This document shows, piece after piece, positions 1 through 6,984 of a stretch of 20,704 nt of DNA. The notes below the pieces were generated by a model. The model was not told the DNA's origin. It did not search any database and worked only from the letters and a program-made list of their open reading frames with translations. The DNA comes from Sphingomonadales bacterium (lineage in GTDB: Bacteria > Pseudomonadota > Alphaproteobacteria > Sphingomonadales > Sphingomonadaceae). The first letter of the stretch is position 1, and each line of letters starts with the position of its first letter. The position numbers and the translations under genes were made by a program. The stretch is taken from contig JAIYAA010000218.1 of assembly GCA_027489295.1 (NCBI GenBank), positions 1 through 20,704 on the forward strand. Reading direction: 5' to 3'.

Positions 1-1410
1 CTGCGCGTGGCGCACGGGCTGGGCGCGATCCACCGCGATATCTCGCCGGACAACGTCCTGCTCGAAGGCGGGGTGCTGACCGGCGCGAAGATCATCGATT
101 TCGGCATCGCCAAGGATCTCGATCCCAGCAACAAGACAATCGTCGGCGATGGCTTTGCCGGCAAGCTCAATTATGTCGCGCCCGAACAGCTGGGCGATTT
201 CGGCCGCGAGGTCGGGCCGTGGAGCGATGTCTACAGCCTGGCGCTGGTCATCCTGGCGGTCTCGCTGGGGCGCGATGTTTCGATGGGCGCGACGCTGGTC
301 GATGCGGTCGATCGCCGCCGGGCCGGGCCCGATCTGGCCAGCATCCCCGAGGGGCTGCGCGGCGTGATCGCGCAGATGCTGGTGCCCGATCCCGCGCACC
401 GCCTGCGGTCGATGGAGGCGGTGATTGCCGCGCTCGACGGGCAGTCGGGCGCCGCGCCCGCGCCCAAGTCGGTCGAGCCGCCTGCGGCTCCGGCCAAGGC
501 GAAGGCTGCCGCAACCGCCGGCCCCGCACGTGGCTTGCCGAAGCCGTTGCTGCTGGGCGGCGCTGCGGTATCGCTGGTGCTCGTCGCCGCGGCCGGCTGG
601 ATGGTGTTCGGCGGCGGCAAGCCGGGCCAGGCGCCGGCTGCGGGAACGCCCGCGCCGGTGGTGGCCGCTGCGGCAGGGCCAGTGGAAGACCGCGCGCGGG
701 CGACCATCGAGCAGGCCTTGCCGGCACTGGGCTGTTCGTGGCTCGATATTTCCAGCATTACCCGCGACGGCAACGGGGTGAGCGTGGTCCTGCGCGGCGC
801 GGCCCGCGATCCGGCGGATGCGCAGGGCGCGATCGCCCGCGCGCTGTCGGCGGCCGGCATCGAGGTGCGGACGATGGCGTTCGACGATGTTTCCGCGGCG
901 ACCCCCGAAATGTGCGGGCCGCTCGATGCCTTCCGCGCCATCCGCCTGGCCGGTGGCACCGGCCTTTCGGTGAAGCAGACCGACTTCGAACTCGCCAAGG
1001 ACCCGAGCGGCGAGGCGATCGCCAACGCGTTGATCGATATCGATCTGGGGCCGCAGGGGCAGGATATCGCGTTGTTCGGTCTCGAGCCCAATGGGGTGAT
1101 CCAGGCGCCGGCCGGTGTGGGGCGCGCCAAGTTCGTCACGCTGGCATCCAGCCCCGATTACGCGCAGACCTTCGCCAAGACGGGCGACACGACCTATCGA
1201 GCGACGCTGTCCACCTCCCATCCCGGCCTGTCCGGGGTGCTGCTGGTAACCGCGACCAAGCCCTTCGGCGCGGAGGACGAGGCGCTGCTGACCCAGGCCC
1301 CGGCGGCCCGCACGCCGGATTGGGCCGCCAAGGTCGCGGCAGCCGCCACGCGCGGCGGCTGGAAAGCGCAGATGGTGTGGTACCGCACGGTCGACGCGAT
1401 ACCCGGATGA
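1..1410 (+). CDS. ppkA: PpkA-like membrane serine/threonine kinase, C-terminal part (5' end outside window)
   Basis: The frame is open from base 1, so the N-lobe with the P-loop and catalytic lysine lies outside the window. Visible residues (numbered from base 1) show the Hanks-kinase catalytic loop HRDISPDN at 11-18, the Mg-binding DFG at 33-35 and an APEQ activation-segment end near 60. The usual Lys of HRDLKPEN is Ser here, a variant I believe is common in bacterial kinases of this kind. A Pro/Ala linker leads to one hydrophobic membrane segment at about 182-204, then about 260 residues predicted to be periplasmic. No PASTA repeats are seen. In T6SS loci PpkA phosphorylates an FHA protein and promotes firing; the FHA gene tagH is close by on the opposite strand. 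Kinase identity is certain; the PpkA role rests on context. It is convergent with the next gene, only 9 bp apart. Confidence 0.88.
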   Translation: MRVAHGLGAIHRDISPDNVLLEGGVLTGAKIIDFGIAKDLDPSNKTIVGDGFAGKLNYVAPEQLGDFGREVGPWSDVYSLALVILAVSLGRDVSMGATLVDAVDRRRAGPDLASIPEGLRGVIAQMLVPDPAHRLRSMEAVIAALDGQSGAAPAPKSVEPPAAPAKAKAAATAGPARGLPKPLLLGGAAVSLVLVAAAGWMVFGGGKPGQAPAAGTPAPVVAAAAGPVEDRARATIEQALPALGCSWLDISSITRDGNGVSVVLRGAARDPADAQGAIARALSAAGIEVRTMAFDDVSAATPEMCGPLDAFRAIRLAGGTGLSVKQTDFELAKDPSGEAIANALIDIDLGPQGQDIALFGLEPNGVIQAPAGVGRAKFVTLASSPDYAQTFAKTGDTTYRATLSTSHPGLSGVLLVTATKPFGAEDEALLTQAPAARTPDWAAKVAAAATRGGWKAQMVWYRTVDAIPG

Positions 1411-1419
1411 CGCCCCGCC

Positions 1420-1998
1420 TCAGGCGCGGTCGAGATAGTGCCGCAGCCGCATGCGATCATCGATCGTCGTGGCGGCGGCGTTCCGGAAATGCAGCTTGCC
1501 GGCGCGGATGCTTCCGTCCGCAGAGACTTCCAGCGCGATGAGGAAGCGCTTGGGCTGCAACAGCGTCCATTGCGGCACCCCGGTACCGCGCGGATACTGC
1601 ACGCTGGGCGGCAGGCCGGCATCGTGGCGGATGGAGGGCAGGACCTTTGCGGTCCGATCCGGGCCGTTCAGCTGGTTGATCGCGGCTGCGGCGAGCTTGC
1701 GCAGGCGGAGCCCGCCATCGTCATACTCGCGCTTGACGCGATCATCGACCAGCGGGCGCAGTTTGTCCTCCGCCGCCGTCTTGGCAGGCAGGCCCTCGCG
1801 TCCTCCGGAAAAATAGCTCATGCCGCCCAGCCGGAACTGATCGGTGGTCACCGGATCGCGCAGCAGCGCGATGGCATAGCCCTGATCCAGCCTGCCAAGG
1901 CTGTAGCCCAGCGCCCGTTCCATCTCCCGCGGTTCCAGCACGCTGAGAAATTTCAACGACGTGATGTCGCCTTTCAGCTCGCGTTCGGATCCCTGCAT
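1420..1998 (-). CDS. Unrecognised T6SS-linked protein (192 aa)
   Basis: I do not recognise this family. The protein is soluble-looking, without signal peptide or membrane segment, and rich in Arg, Leu and Asp. An N-terminal helical stretch (PREMERALGYSLGRLDQGY, about residues 23-41) is followed by a mixed C-terminal half that looks like beta strands (WTLLQPKRFLIALEVS). The ATG at 1998 is chosen because a good ribosome site (AGGAAGAGGA in the leftward sense) sits about 8-10 nt upstream, and because upstream codons would run into tagH. It is the last gene of the leftward vgrG operon, 46 bp after tagH, and ends convergently 9 bp from the kinase gene. Location suggests a T6SS accessory protein, adaptor or cargo, but nothing in the sequence settles this. 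Confidence 0.8.
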   Translation of the reverse strand: MQGSERELKGDITSLKFLSVLEPREMERALGYSLGRLDQGYAIALLRDPVTTDQFRLGGMSYFSGGREGLPAKTAAEDKLRPLVDDRVKREYDDGGLRLRKLAAAAINQLNGPDRTAKVLPSIRHDAGLPPSVQYPRGTGVPQWTLLQPKRFLIALEVSADGSIRAGKLHFRNAAATTIDDRMRLRHYLDRA

Positions 1999-2044
1999 CG
2001 TTCGGTGTCCTCTTCCTTTGATCGGAGGCGCTGCCGGTGCCACG

Positions 2045-3562
2045 TCACATCGTGGCGGCAGCCTCGTCATAAGCCTTGCGAAATTCCTTGGCGAAGACGT
2101 CCATGAAGGCTTCGTCCGATCCTTGGGCGACGCCGCTGAACTCGCGTTCATAGGCCTCCCAAAGGGCCGCATCGCGGGCGCCGGGCAGGATGCGCTGCAA
2201 CATGCCCTTGGCGCTTGCGCGCTTGCGGATGGAATCGGGCGAGAAGCGCGCCAGCGTCGCCCGCAGCGCGCCCTGCATCGCCTTCAGCGTGGCGATCTGG
2301 TGGAGTTGCAGATCGCGGAAACTGTCCTCCACCGCCCGATCGGCCGGCATATAGCCCGACAGCGGCGGGTTGAGCAGCTGCGCCAGCGCCGCTTCCGGGC
2401 TGAGCGCGAACTTGATCGGATTATTGCGTTCGCGGCTGAAGATCGTGGTCTGTGCGCCCATCTGCGATTTCGCACGGGCGCGTGCTTCCATCATCACCAC
2501 CAGACCCGACACCAGCCGCCGCAGCAGATTGCCGGCGGCATCCATCGTTTCCGCTTCGCCCTGCTTGACCTGGCCACGGTCCAGCCCTGCGGCGGCCAGC
2601 ATCCGGGCCATTGCTGCGTCCGTCGGCGCCGCGACCGGCGCGGACGGGGCTGCGGCGCTCGGTGCCGGCCGGGGGGCGTGGACCGATGGCGGGGCAAACG
2701 CCCCCTGATCGGCTGGTGCGACGGGTGCTGCAGCCGGGGCAGCGGCATCGAAGCCGCCGCGCGACCAGTCCACCGCATAGCTCGATGCCAGCTTGCCCCA
2801 CGCATCCTCGGCGGCGGGCTGCGCCGCGGCAGCACCGTCGCTGGACCAGGCCGAGGCTGGCGGCCGAGGCGGCGACGGTGCGACGTCCCACGGCGATCCG
2901 CTGGGGGCCGCAGGGGTGCCCCCTACAGGCGCGCTGTGCCAGCCGGACGGAGCCGGTGCCGGCGCGGCAGGTGCGACGTCCCAGCGGGCCGGTGCGGCTG
3001 GTGCGGGCTCCCAGCCGCCCGGCGCCGCGACGGGCGCGGGGGAGGGCATCCAGGCAGCGGGCTGGGCTGCATCGGCGCCCGGGGCCGGCGTCCATGGTGT
3101 CGCCGGTGGCGCGACGACGGGCGCGTCCGTCGCGCCCCATCCAGAGGGTACCGCCATGTCCGGCGCCGCCGGCTCCGGGGCCGCCCAGCCGGTCCATTGC
3201 GGCGCGGCCGGCGCTTCGTCGGCGGGACGGGCGCCGCCTTCCAGCGCGACCGCGATCTCATATTGCCCCACCTGGAAACTGTCCCCGTCGCACAGGATGT
3301 GCGGTCCGGGCATCCGTTCGGCACTGCCTTTCAGGAAGGTGCCGTTCGTGCTGCGATCGGCGAGCCGATATTCGCCCATCGCGTAGCTGATCTCGCAATG
3401 CCGCGAGGAGACATAGGCCTGCGGATCCGGCAGGCACCAGTCGGCCGTGGGGGAGCGGCCGATGATCGCGTTGCGCTGCGCGAGCAGCAGCGTGGTCGGC
3501 TGGCCATTTTCCAGCGAGTCCACATTGCGAAGGGTCAGGCGCAGAACCGGCAGATCGCTCAC
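2045..3562 (-). CDS. tagH: FHA-domain T6SS regulator TagH
   Basis: 505 residues from a GTG start. The N-terminal FHA phosphothreonine-binding domain spans about 5-105 and keeps the family signature residues: GR at 35-36, SSRH at 52-55 and the STNGTFL segment at 71-77. Next is a long disordered Ala/Pro linker (about 112-312) studded with tryptophans at regular spacing. The C-terminal helical domain (about 315-505) matches the C-terminal region of T6SS-associated FHA proteins. Such proteins bind the phosphorylated target of PpkA and trigger apparatus activation in the cytoplasm. The GTG at 3562 overlaps the TGA of the upstream gene as GTGA, so translation is probably coupled; an upstream extension would read through the neighbour. 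Family assignment is firm; the direction of regulation (activating or not) is inferred from relatives. Confidence 0.93.
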   Translation of the reverse strand: MSDLPVLRLTLRNVDSLENGQPTTLLLAQRNAIIGRSPTADWCLPDPQAYVSSRHCEISYAMGEYRLADRSTNGTFLKGSAERMPGPHILCDGDSFQVGQYEIAVALEGGARPADEAPAAPQWTGWAAPEPAAPDMAVPSGWGATDAPVVAPPATPWTPAPGADAAQPAAWMPSPAPVAAPGGWEPAPAAPARWDVAPAAPAPAPSGWHSAPVGGTPAAPSGSPWDVAPSPPRPPASAWSSDGAAAAQPAAEDAWGKLASSYAVDWSRGGFDAAAPAAAPVAPADQGAFAPPSVHAPRPAPSAAAPSAPVAAPTDAAMARMLAAAGLDRGQVKQGEAETMDAAGNLLRRLVSGLVVMMEARARAKSQMGAQTTIFSRERNNPIKFALSPEAALAQLLNPPLSGYMPADRAVEDSFRDLQLHQIATLKAMQGALRATLARFSPDSIRKRASAKGMLQRILPGARDAALWEAYEREFSGVAQGSDEAFMDVFAKEFRKAYDEAAATM

Positions 3563-4107
3563 AGGCGGGGTTTCCGTGCCATCGTCTCGCCAGCGGCGAG
3601 GGCGTCGCGCAGCGTCTGGTCGGGCGCTCCCCCGGCATGGCAGGCGACGATCACGGCTGCCGCGGCAAGCCGGGCGCTGAGGTCCTCGCCCGGCAACACT
3701 GCCGGCAGATTGGCGGGCGCGATCGACCCGCCGGAGAAGTACAGCGCATGGGCCAGCAGGCGCTCCGCGCTTTCGGGCGGCGCGGCGTCGGCCATGCCCC
3801 AGATGGCGCGGCGGCGCGCGTCGCTGGGATCCTCGAGCCACTCGGCGACGGCAGCGCGGATCGCCAGGGCGGCGTTATCCTCCGCCGGCGCCGCGCTGAG
3901 GATAGCGTGCGCCCAGGCGATGCCGTCATAGCGGGGCAGGGCGAGCGCCACGAAGGCCGCCGCCGCTTCGTCATCCCCGCGCGCACGCAGCTCGGCGAAA
4001 TAGGACGCCAGGGCCACGTCTGCGGGAATGGACCGCGCGGCGCGTGGATCGGTGAACTCGATTATCTGTCGCGCCTGCGTCCAGCGTGCGTTGATCCAGT
4101 CTTGCAT
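3559..4107 (-). CDS. Small helical T6SS-associated protein next to vgrG (possible DUF6931 family)
   Basis: 182 residues, Ala-rich and mostly alpha-helical, without signal peptide or membrane segment. The pattern resembles short all-alpha proteins recorded beside vgrG and FHA genes in proteobacterial T6SS loci; I think it may be the family called DUF6931, partly from the segment ALYFSGGSIAP (about 121-131), but I cannot confirm that. It starts 10 bp after the vgrG stop, with GAGGG in that gap as the ribosome site, and its TGA overlaps the tagH GTG. The tight packing between vgrG and tagH suggests a job tied to the spike, such as cargo loading, or to the FHA switch. No catalytic motif is visible. 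Confidence 0.82.
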   Translation of the reverse strand: MQDWINARWTQARQIIEFTDPRAARSIPADVALASYFAELRARGDDEAAAAFVALALPRYDGIAWAHAILSAAPAEDNAALAIRAAVAEWLEDPSDARRRAIWGMADAAPPESAERLLAHALYFSGGSIAPANLPAVLPGEDLSARLAAAAVIVACHAGGAPDQTLRDALAAGETMARKPRL

Positions 4108-4117
4108 CGCGCCCTCG

Positions 4118-6091
4118 TCAATTGATCATCGTTATGCCGCCCTTGAGCGTCAGCAACCCGTCGCCCTTCACGGTGGTCATCGGCGCCTTGAGTTCGGCCA
4201 TCGCCTTGGCCTCGATCGACAATTGCGTGGTGGTGATCTTGATGCCCACCGGCGTGATGGTGATCGACGACTGGCCGACCTTCAGCTTGATCTCGGTATT
4301 GGCCTCGATCGAGATACTGGTACCGGCCTTGATGGCGATCGACTGGGCGACATCCAGCTTGTCGGTCTGATCGACCTTGGTCTTGCGATACCCGGTGACC
4401 GCGGTCTCCTGGTTCTTGCCGATCGTGTTTTTCTGATCCTTGCGGATCGTGTTCTGCTGGTTGCCGCCGATCTTGTTTTCCTGGTGCAGCCCGACATGGT
4501 GGGTCTCGCTATGGCGGACGCGTACCGTCATGTCGCGCTGGGCGTGGAGGAAGACCTCCTCCTTGCCGCCCTTGTCCTCGAACCGCAGTTCGTTCGCTTC
4601 CGGGGACTTGGTGTCGAGCGCCTCGGCCTCGCCGACGCTGCCGGTGTTCCCATAGGTCTTGGTGCGCCACAGTGCCCGGGTCTTGTTGTCGGGCAGCGCA
4701 TAGACCGGCATATGGGTCTTGTTGAACACGCGGCCGACGACGATCGGGCGATCGGGGTCGCCATCGAGGAAGTCCACGATAACCTCATGCCCCACGCGCG
4801 GCAGGATGATGTTGCCCAGCCCGCCGGTCTGCGAAACACGGATCCAGCAGGTCGATTGCTCGTCCTTGGATGTGCCGCGGTCCCAGTGGAACCGCACCTT
4901 CACCCGGCCGAAGTGGTCGGTGTAGATCTCTTCATTCTTGGGCCCGGTCACGATGGCCGTTTCGGGCCCGCGCACCACCGGCCGTGGCGAAACCTGCGGC
5001 GCGCGCCACGTGACATCGTCGGGTACCGCCTCGAAATGGACGCTCTGCATGCCCGCGCCGCCGCCGGAGCGGTGCTGTTCGGCAGACAGTAGATGATGCG
5101 TGCGGGTGACGATATAGCCCCGGTTGAACCGGTTGGTCGGATGCGCCGCCACCTTGACCTTGGTGCCGCAACGCAGCGCCGACAATTGCGTCTCGCCGCT
5201 GTAGGTCTGGCGTTGCGCCCGGCGCGCCTGCAGCAGCACGTCGCCAACCCGCTTGCAATCCTCGCGCTTGTCGACGCCGGCCGGCCAGGCGTAGACCTCC
5301 AGATCGTCCAGCGGGTGGGCCCGCGTCGCCGAGCTTTCATATTCCAGCGGACGGTTCGGGCTCTGGAAGTCCCAGTCACGGACCGAGGCGACCTTCTCGC
5401 CCCCGGTGACGACGCGTTCGCTCCACCGTTCCAGATAGTGGTCCGCGGCGACGAGCGATCGGACGGCCGAGCCGCTGTTCGCGACCGCGCGGGCGTTCGG
5501 ATTGAACGTCAGCAGCGGGAAAGCGCCCGCGTCATGTGCCTGCGGGCTGTCGCACAACACCAGCGTATGAGCCGATGCGCTGTGCCGGAAATAGTAATAA
5601 TAGCCGTCTTCTTCCAGGAGTCGCGCGATAAAACCGAAATCACTTTCGCCATATTGCACGCAATATTCGCGATTGCGCGGCACGCTCTTCAGCTTGCTGT
5701 AGTCGATGTCCGCATAACTGAACGGCTGCAGGACCTTCTTGACGATATCGATCGTCGTCATTTCCTGGTAGATGGCAAAATTGCGGTTCTGCGACAGCAA
5801 ATAGGTCCACGGGCGCGCGGTCAGGCGGTAGTGGAATCCCTCCGAGCGCTCGGACAGATATTCCCCCTCCACCAGCAGGCCGTGGAAATAGCGCATCACG
5901 ACGTCATCCTCGCGAGCGGTAATGACCACCGGCTTGCCGAGATGCGGGTAGAGATCGATCTCCCCGAGCGTCGAATAGAGGTCAATATTGAGGACGAACG
6001 GACGACTCAGCGCCTCGGCTGCCTCCACCCGATCCAGCGCTATCTGTTCTCCGCCAAGATTGATGGCTAGCGACAATTGCCGCTGGGTCAT
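4118..6091 (-). CDS. vgrG: VgrG spike protein (TssI)
   Basis: 657 residues from ATG 6091; the frame is open further upstream, but the conserved N-terminus (MTQRQLSLAINLGGEQIAL) fits this start, with a G-rich ribosome site just before it. The gp27-like base fills about 1-375. The gp5-like OB-fold begins near 385 with the conserved YTDHFGRVKVRFHWDR segment. The needle follows: NKIGGNQQNTI-type octad repeats at about 537-575, then a beta-helix ending at ITMIN. VgrG trimers cap the Hcp tube and puncture the target cell. Length is that of a plain spike with no C-terminal effector domain, so cargo must attach non-covalently or through a PAAR protein. No PAAR gene is in the window. First gene of the leftward operon. 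Confidence 0.96.
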   Translation of the reverse strand: MTQRQLSLAINLGGEQIALDRVEAAEALSRPFVLNIDLYSTLGEIDLYPHLGKPVVITAREDDVVMRYFHGLLVEGEYLSERSEGFHYRLTARPWTYLLSQNRNFAIYQEMTTIDIVKKVLQPFSYADIDYSKLKSVPRNREYCVQYGESDFGFIARLLEEDGYYYYFRHSASAHTLVLCDSPQAHDAGAFPLLTFNPNARAVANSGSAVRSLVAADHYLERWSERVVTGGEKVASVRDWDFQSPNRPLEYESSATRAHPLDDLEVYAWPAGVDKREDCKRVGDVLLQARRAQRQTYSGETQLSALRCGTKVKVAAHPTNRFNRGYIVTRTHHLLSAEQHRSGGGAGMQSVHFEAVPDDVTWRAPQVSPRPVVRGPETAIVTGPKNEEIYTDHFGRVKVRFHWDRGTSKDEQSTCWIRVSQTGGLGNIILPRVGHEVIVDFLDGDPDRPIVVGRVFNKTHMPVYALPDNKTRALWRTKTYGNTGSVGEAEALDTKSPEANELRFEDKGGKEEVFLHAQRDMTVRVRHSETHHVGLHQENKIGGNQQNTIRKDQKNTIGKNQETAVTGYRKTKVDQTDKLDVAQSIAIKAGTSISIEANTEIKLKVGQSSITITPVGIKITTTQLSIEAKAMAELKAPMTTVKGDGLLTLKGGITMIN

Positions 6092-6144
6092 GCCGCGCCC
6101 CCGTTCGCATGCATCAAGAATTCGCTTTCGATTGGGTTCCTTAT

Positions 6145-6161
6145 CCTTGCTGTGGGCAAGG
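6145..6161. repeat. Perfect 6-bp inverted repeat in divergent region (possible operator or hairpin)
   Basis: CCTTGC, five unpaired bases, then GCAAGG. It lies about 55 bp upstream of the vgrG start and over 110 bp upstream of the OmpA-like gene. It could be a repressor or activator site, or a hairpin in the vgrG leader. Short repeats like this occur by chance, so confidence is low. Confidence 0.3.
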
Positions 6162-6204
6162 CACAAGCGCGGACCATGCAGTAAAAGAAATGTATCGAAT
6201 CAGA

Positions 6205-6233
6205 TTGCGCAAGTGTTCGGCTTGGAATATGAG
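6205..6233 (+). promoter_or_regulatory. Candidate sigma70-type promoter for the rightward tss operon
   Basis: TTGCGC at 6205-6210 and TATGAG at 6228-6233 with an ideal 17-bp spacer. The matches are partial (TTG of the -35; four of six at the -10). It would start transcription near 6240, about 35 nt before the OmpA-like gene ATG at 6275. Weak evidence; offered because position and spacing fit. Confidence 0.28.
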
Positions 6234-6274
6234 TTAAAGCAAGGTTAATTCCGATTACCGGGGGGTTTTCGAAA

Positions 6275-6943
6275 ATGCATGCAATCGCAAAGATTTGCGC
6301 GCTGACAGTCGCAATGCTGGCGTCGCCACTCGCGGTTGCGCAGAATGCGCCCGCGCAGAGCAAAGATGATATTTGTCTTAAGCTTACGGGCGAAACTTGC
6401 GGCCCGGCGGCGAGCGCCGGTGTCCGCACCGGTGCGGAGGGCGATTTCAGCTTCCGGCGCAGCGCTGCCGCGCCTGCGTCCAAGCCTGCCGCTGCGCCGC
6501 TCGCCACGAAGCCGGCCGGCGCGGCGCGGTCCAGCGCCGCTGCGGTTCGGCCTGTGGCGCATGGTGCGGCCCCGTCGGTGGCGCGTCCGCCGGCCGTCCG
6601 CGCGGTCGCCAGCCTCGACATGCGGCTCGGCTTCTCCAAGGGGTCTGCCCAGCTGACGCCGCGCGATCAGGCGAACGCCCGCGAATTCGCCCAGGCGCTG
6701 CAGAGCGAGCGGCTTGCCGCCCGGCGGGTCCGGATCGAAGGACATACCGACTCGGTCGGTGGCCGGGAATATAACCTCAAGCTTTCCCAGGATCGCGCCT
6801 CCGCAGTCCAGCAATTCCTGATCGCGCAGGGGGTTAATCCTTCGCGGCTCGATTCCGCCGGCTATGGCTTTGATCGCCCGGTGGTGAAGGGCAAGCCGCA
6901 GGCGCCGAGCAACCGCCGGGTGGAACTGGTCCTGGTCGACTGA
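6275..6943 (+). CDS. Secreted OmpA-domain peptidoglycan-binding protein
   Basis: 222 residues. A classical Sec signal peptide covers about 1-22 (hydrophobic ALTVAMLASPLAVA, predicted cut after AVA). A short segment with Cys34 and Cys42, which could form a disulfide, is followed by an Ala/Pro-rich spacer (about 63-110). The OmpA C-terminal domain (about 113-222) carries GHTDS at 156-160, YNLKLSQDRA at 166-175 and NRRVEL at 213-218; Asp159 and Arg174 match the residues that bind the diaminopimelate of peptidoglycan. There is no lipobox Cys at the cut site and no beta-barrel, so it should be a soluble periplasmic wall-binding protein. As first gene of the rightward tss operon it may anchor the T6SS to the wall, like the peptidoglycan-binding domain of TagL, though a separate envelope role is possible. 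A G-run at 6260-6265 is the ribosome site. Confidence 0.88.
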   Translation: MHAIAKICALTVAMLASPLAVAQNAPAQSKDDICLKLTGETCGPAASAGVRTGAEGDFSFRRSAAAPASKPAAAPLATKPAGAARSSAAAVRPVAHGAAPSVARPPAVRAVASLDMRLGFSKGSAQLTPRDQANAREFAQALQSERLAARRVRIEGHTDSVGGREYNLKLSQDRASAVQQFLIAQGVNPSRLDSAGYGFDRPVVKGKPQAPSNRRVELVLVD

Positions 6944-6984
6944 CCAAGGGTTCTGCCGGTGCGCGGAAGGGGGATGGGGAATTG

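Larger units (their letters stand above)
6092..6274. promoter_or_regulatory. Divergent intergenic control region between vgrG and the OmpA-like gene
   Basis: A 183-bp non-coding stretch, visibly more AT-rich than its flanks, separates the two divergent operons, so it must hold both promoters or at least their leaders. It contains a perfect 6-bp inverted repeat, CCTTGC (6145-6150) and GCAAGG (6156-6161), with a 5-nt gap. A weak sigma70-like pair for the rightward operon is TTGCGC (6205-6210), 17-bp spacer, TATGAG (6228-6233). No convincing -24/-12 sigma54 element was found. Confidence 0.5.

Noticed and set aside
231..1139. Minus-strand open frame opposite the kinase
   Set aside because: Ser/Ala/Pro-rich shadow; the plus strand has clear kinase motifs and a membrane helix.
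2626..3228. DNA tandem repeat in the TagH linker
   Set aside because: The Trp spacing is regular at protein level, but the DNA units are not near-identical copies, so it is listed as a protein feature and not a DNA repeat.
1961..3931. Long plus-strand open frame across tagH and its neighbour
   Set aside because: The translation is Arg/Gly-rich without domains, while the minus strand encodes an FHA protein with all signature residues.
4118..4500. Effector extension at the VgrG C-terminus
   Set aside because: The C-terminus is only gp5-like octad repeats and beta-helix ending in ITMIN, with no added domain.
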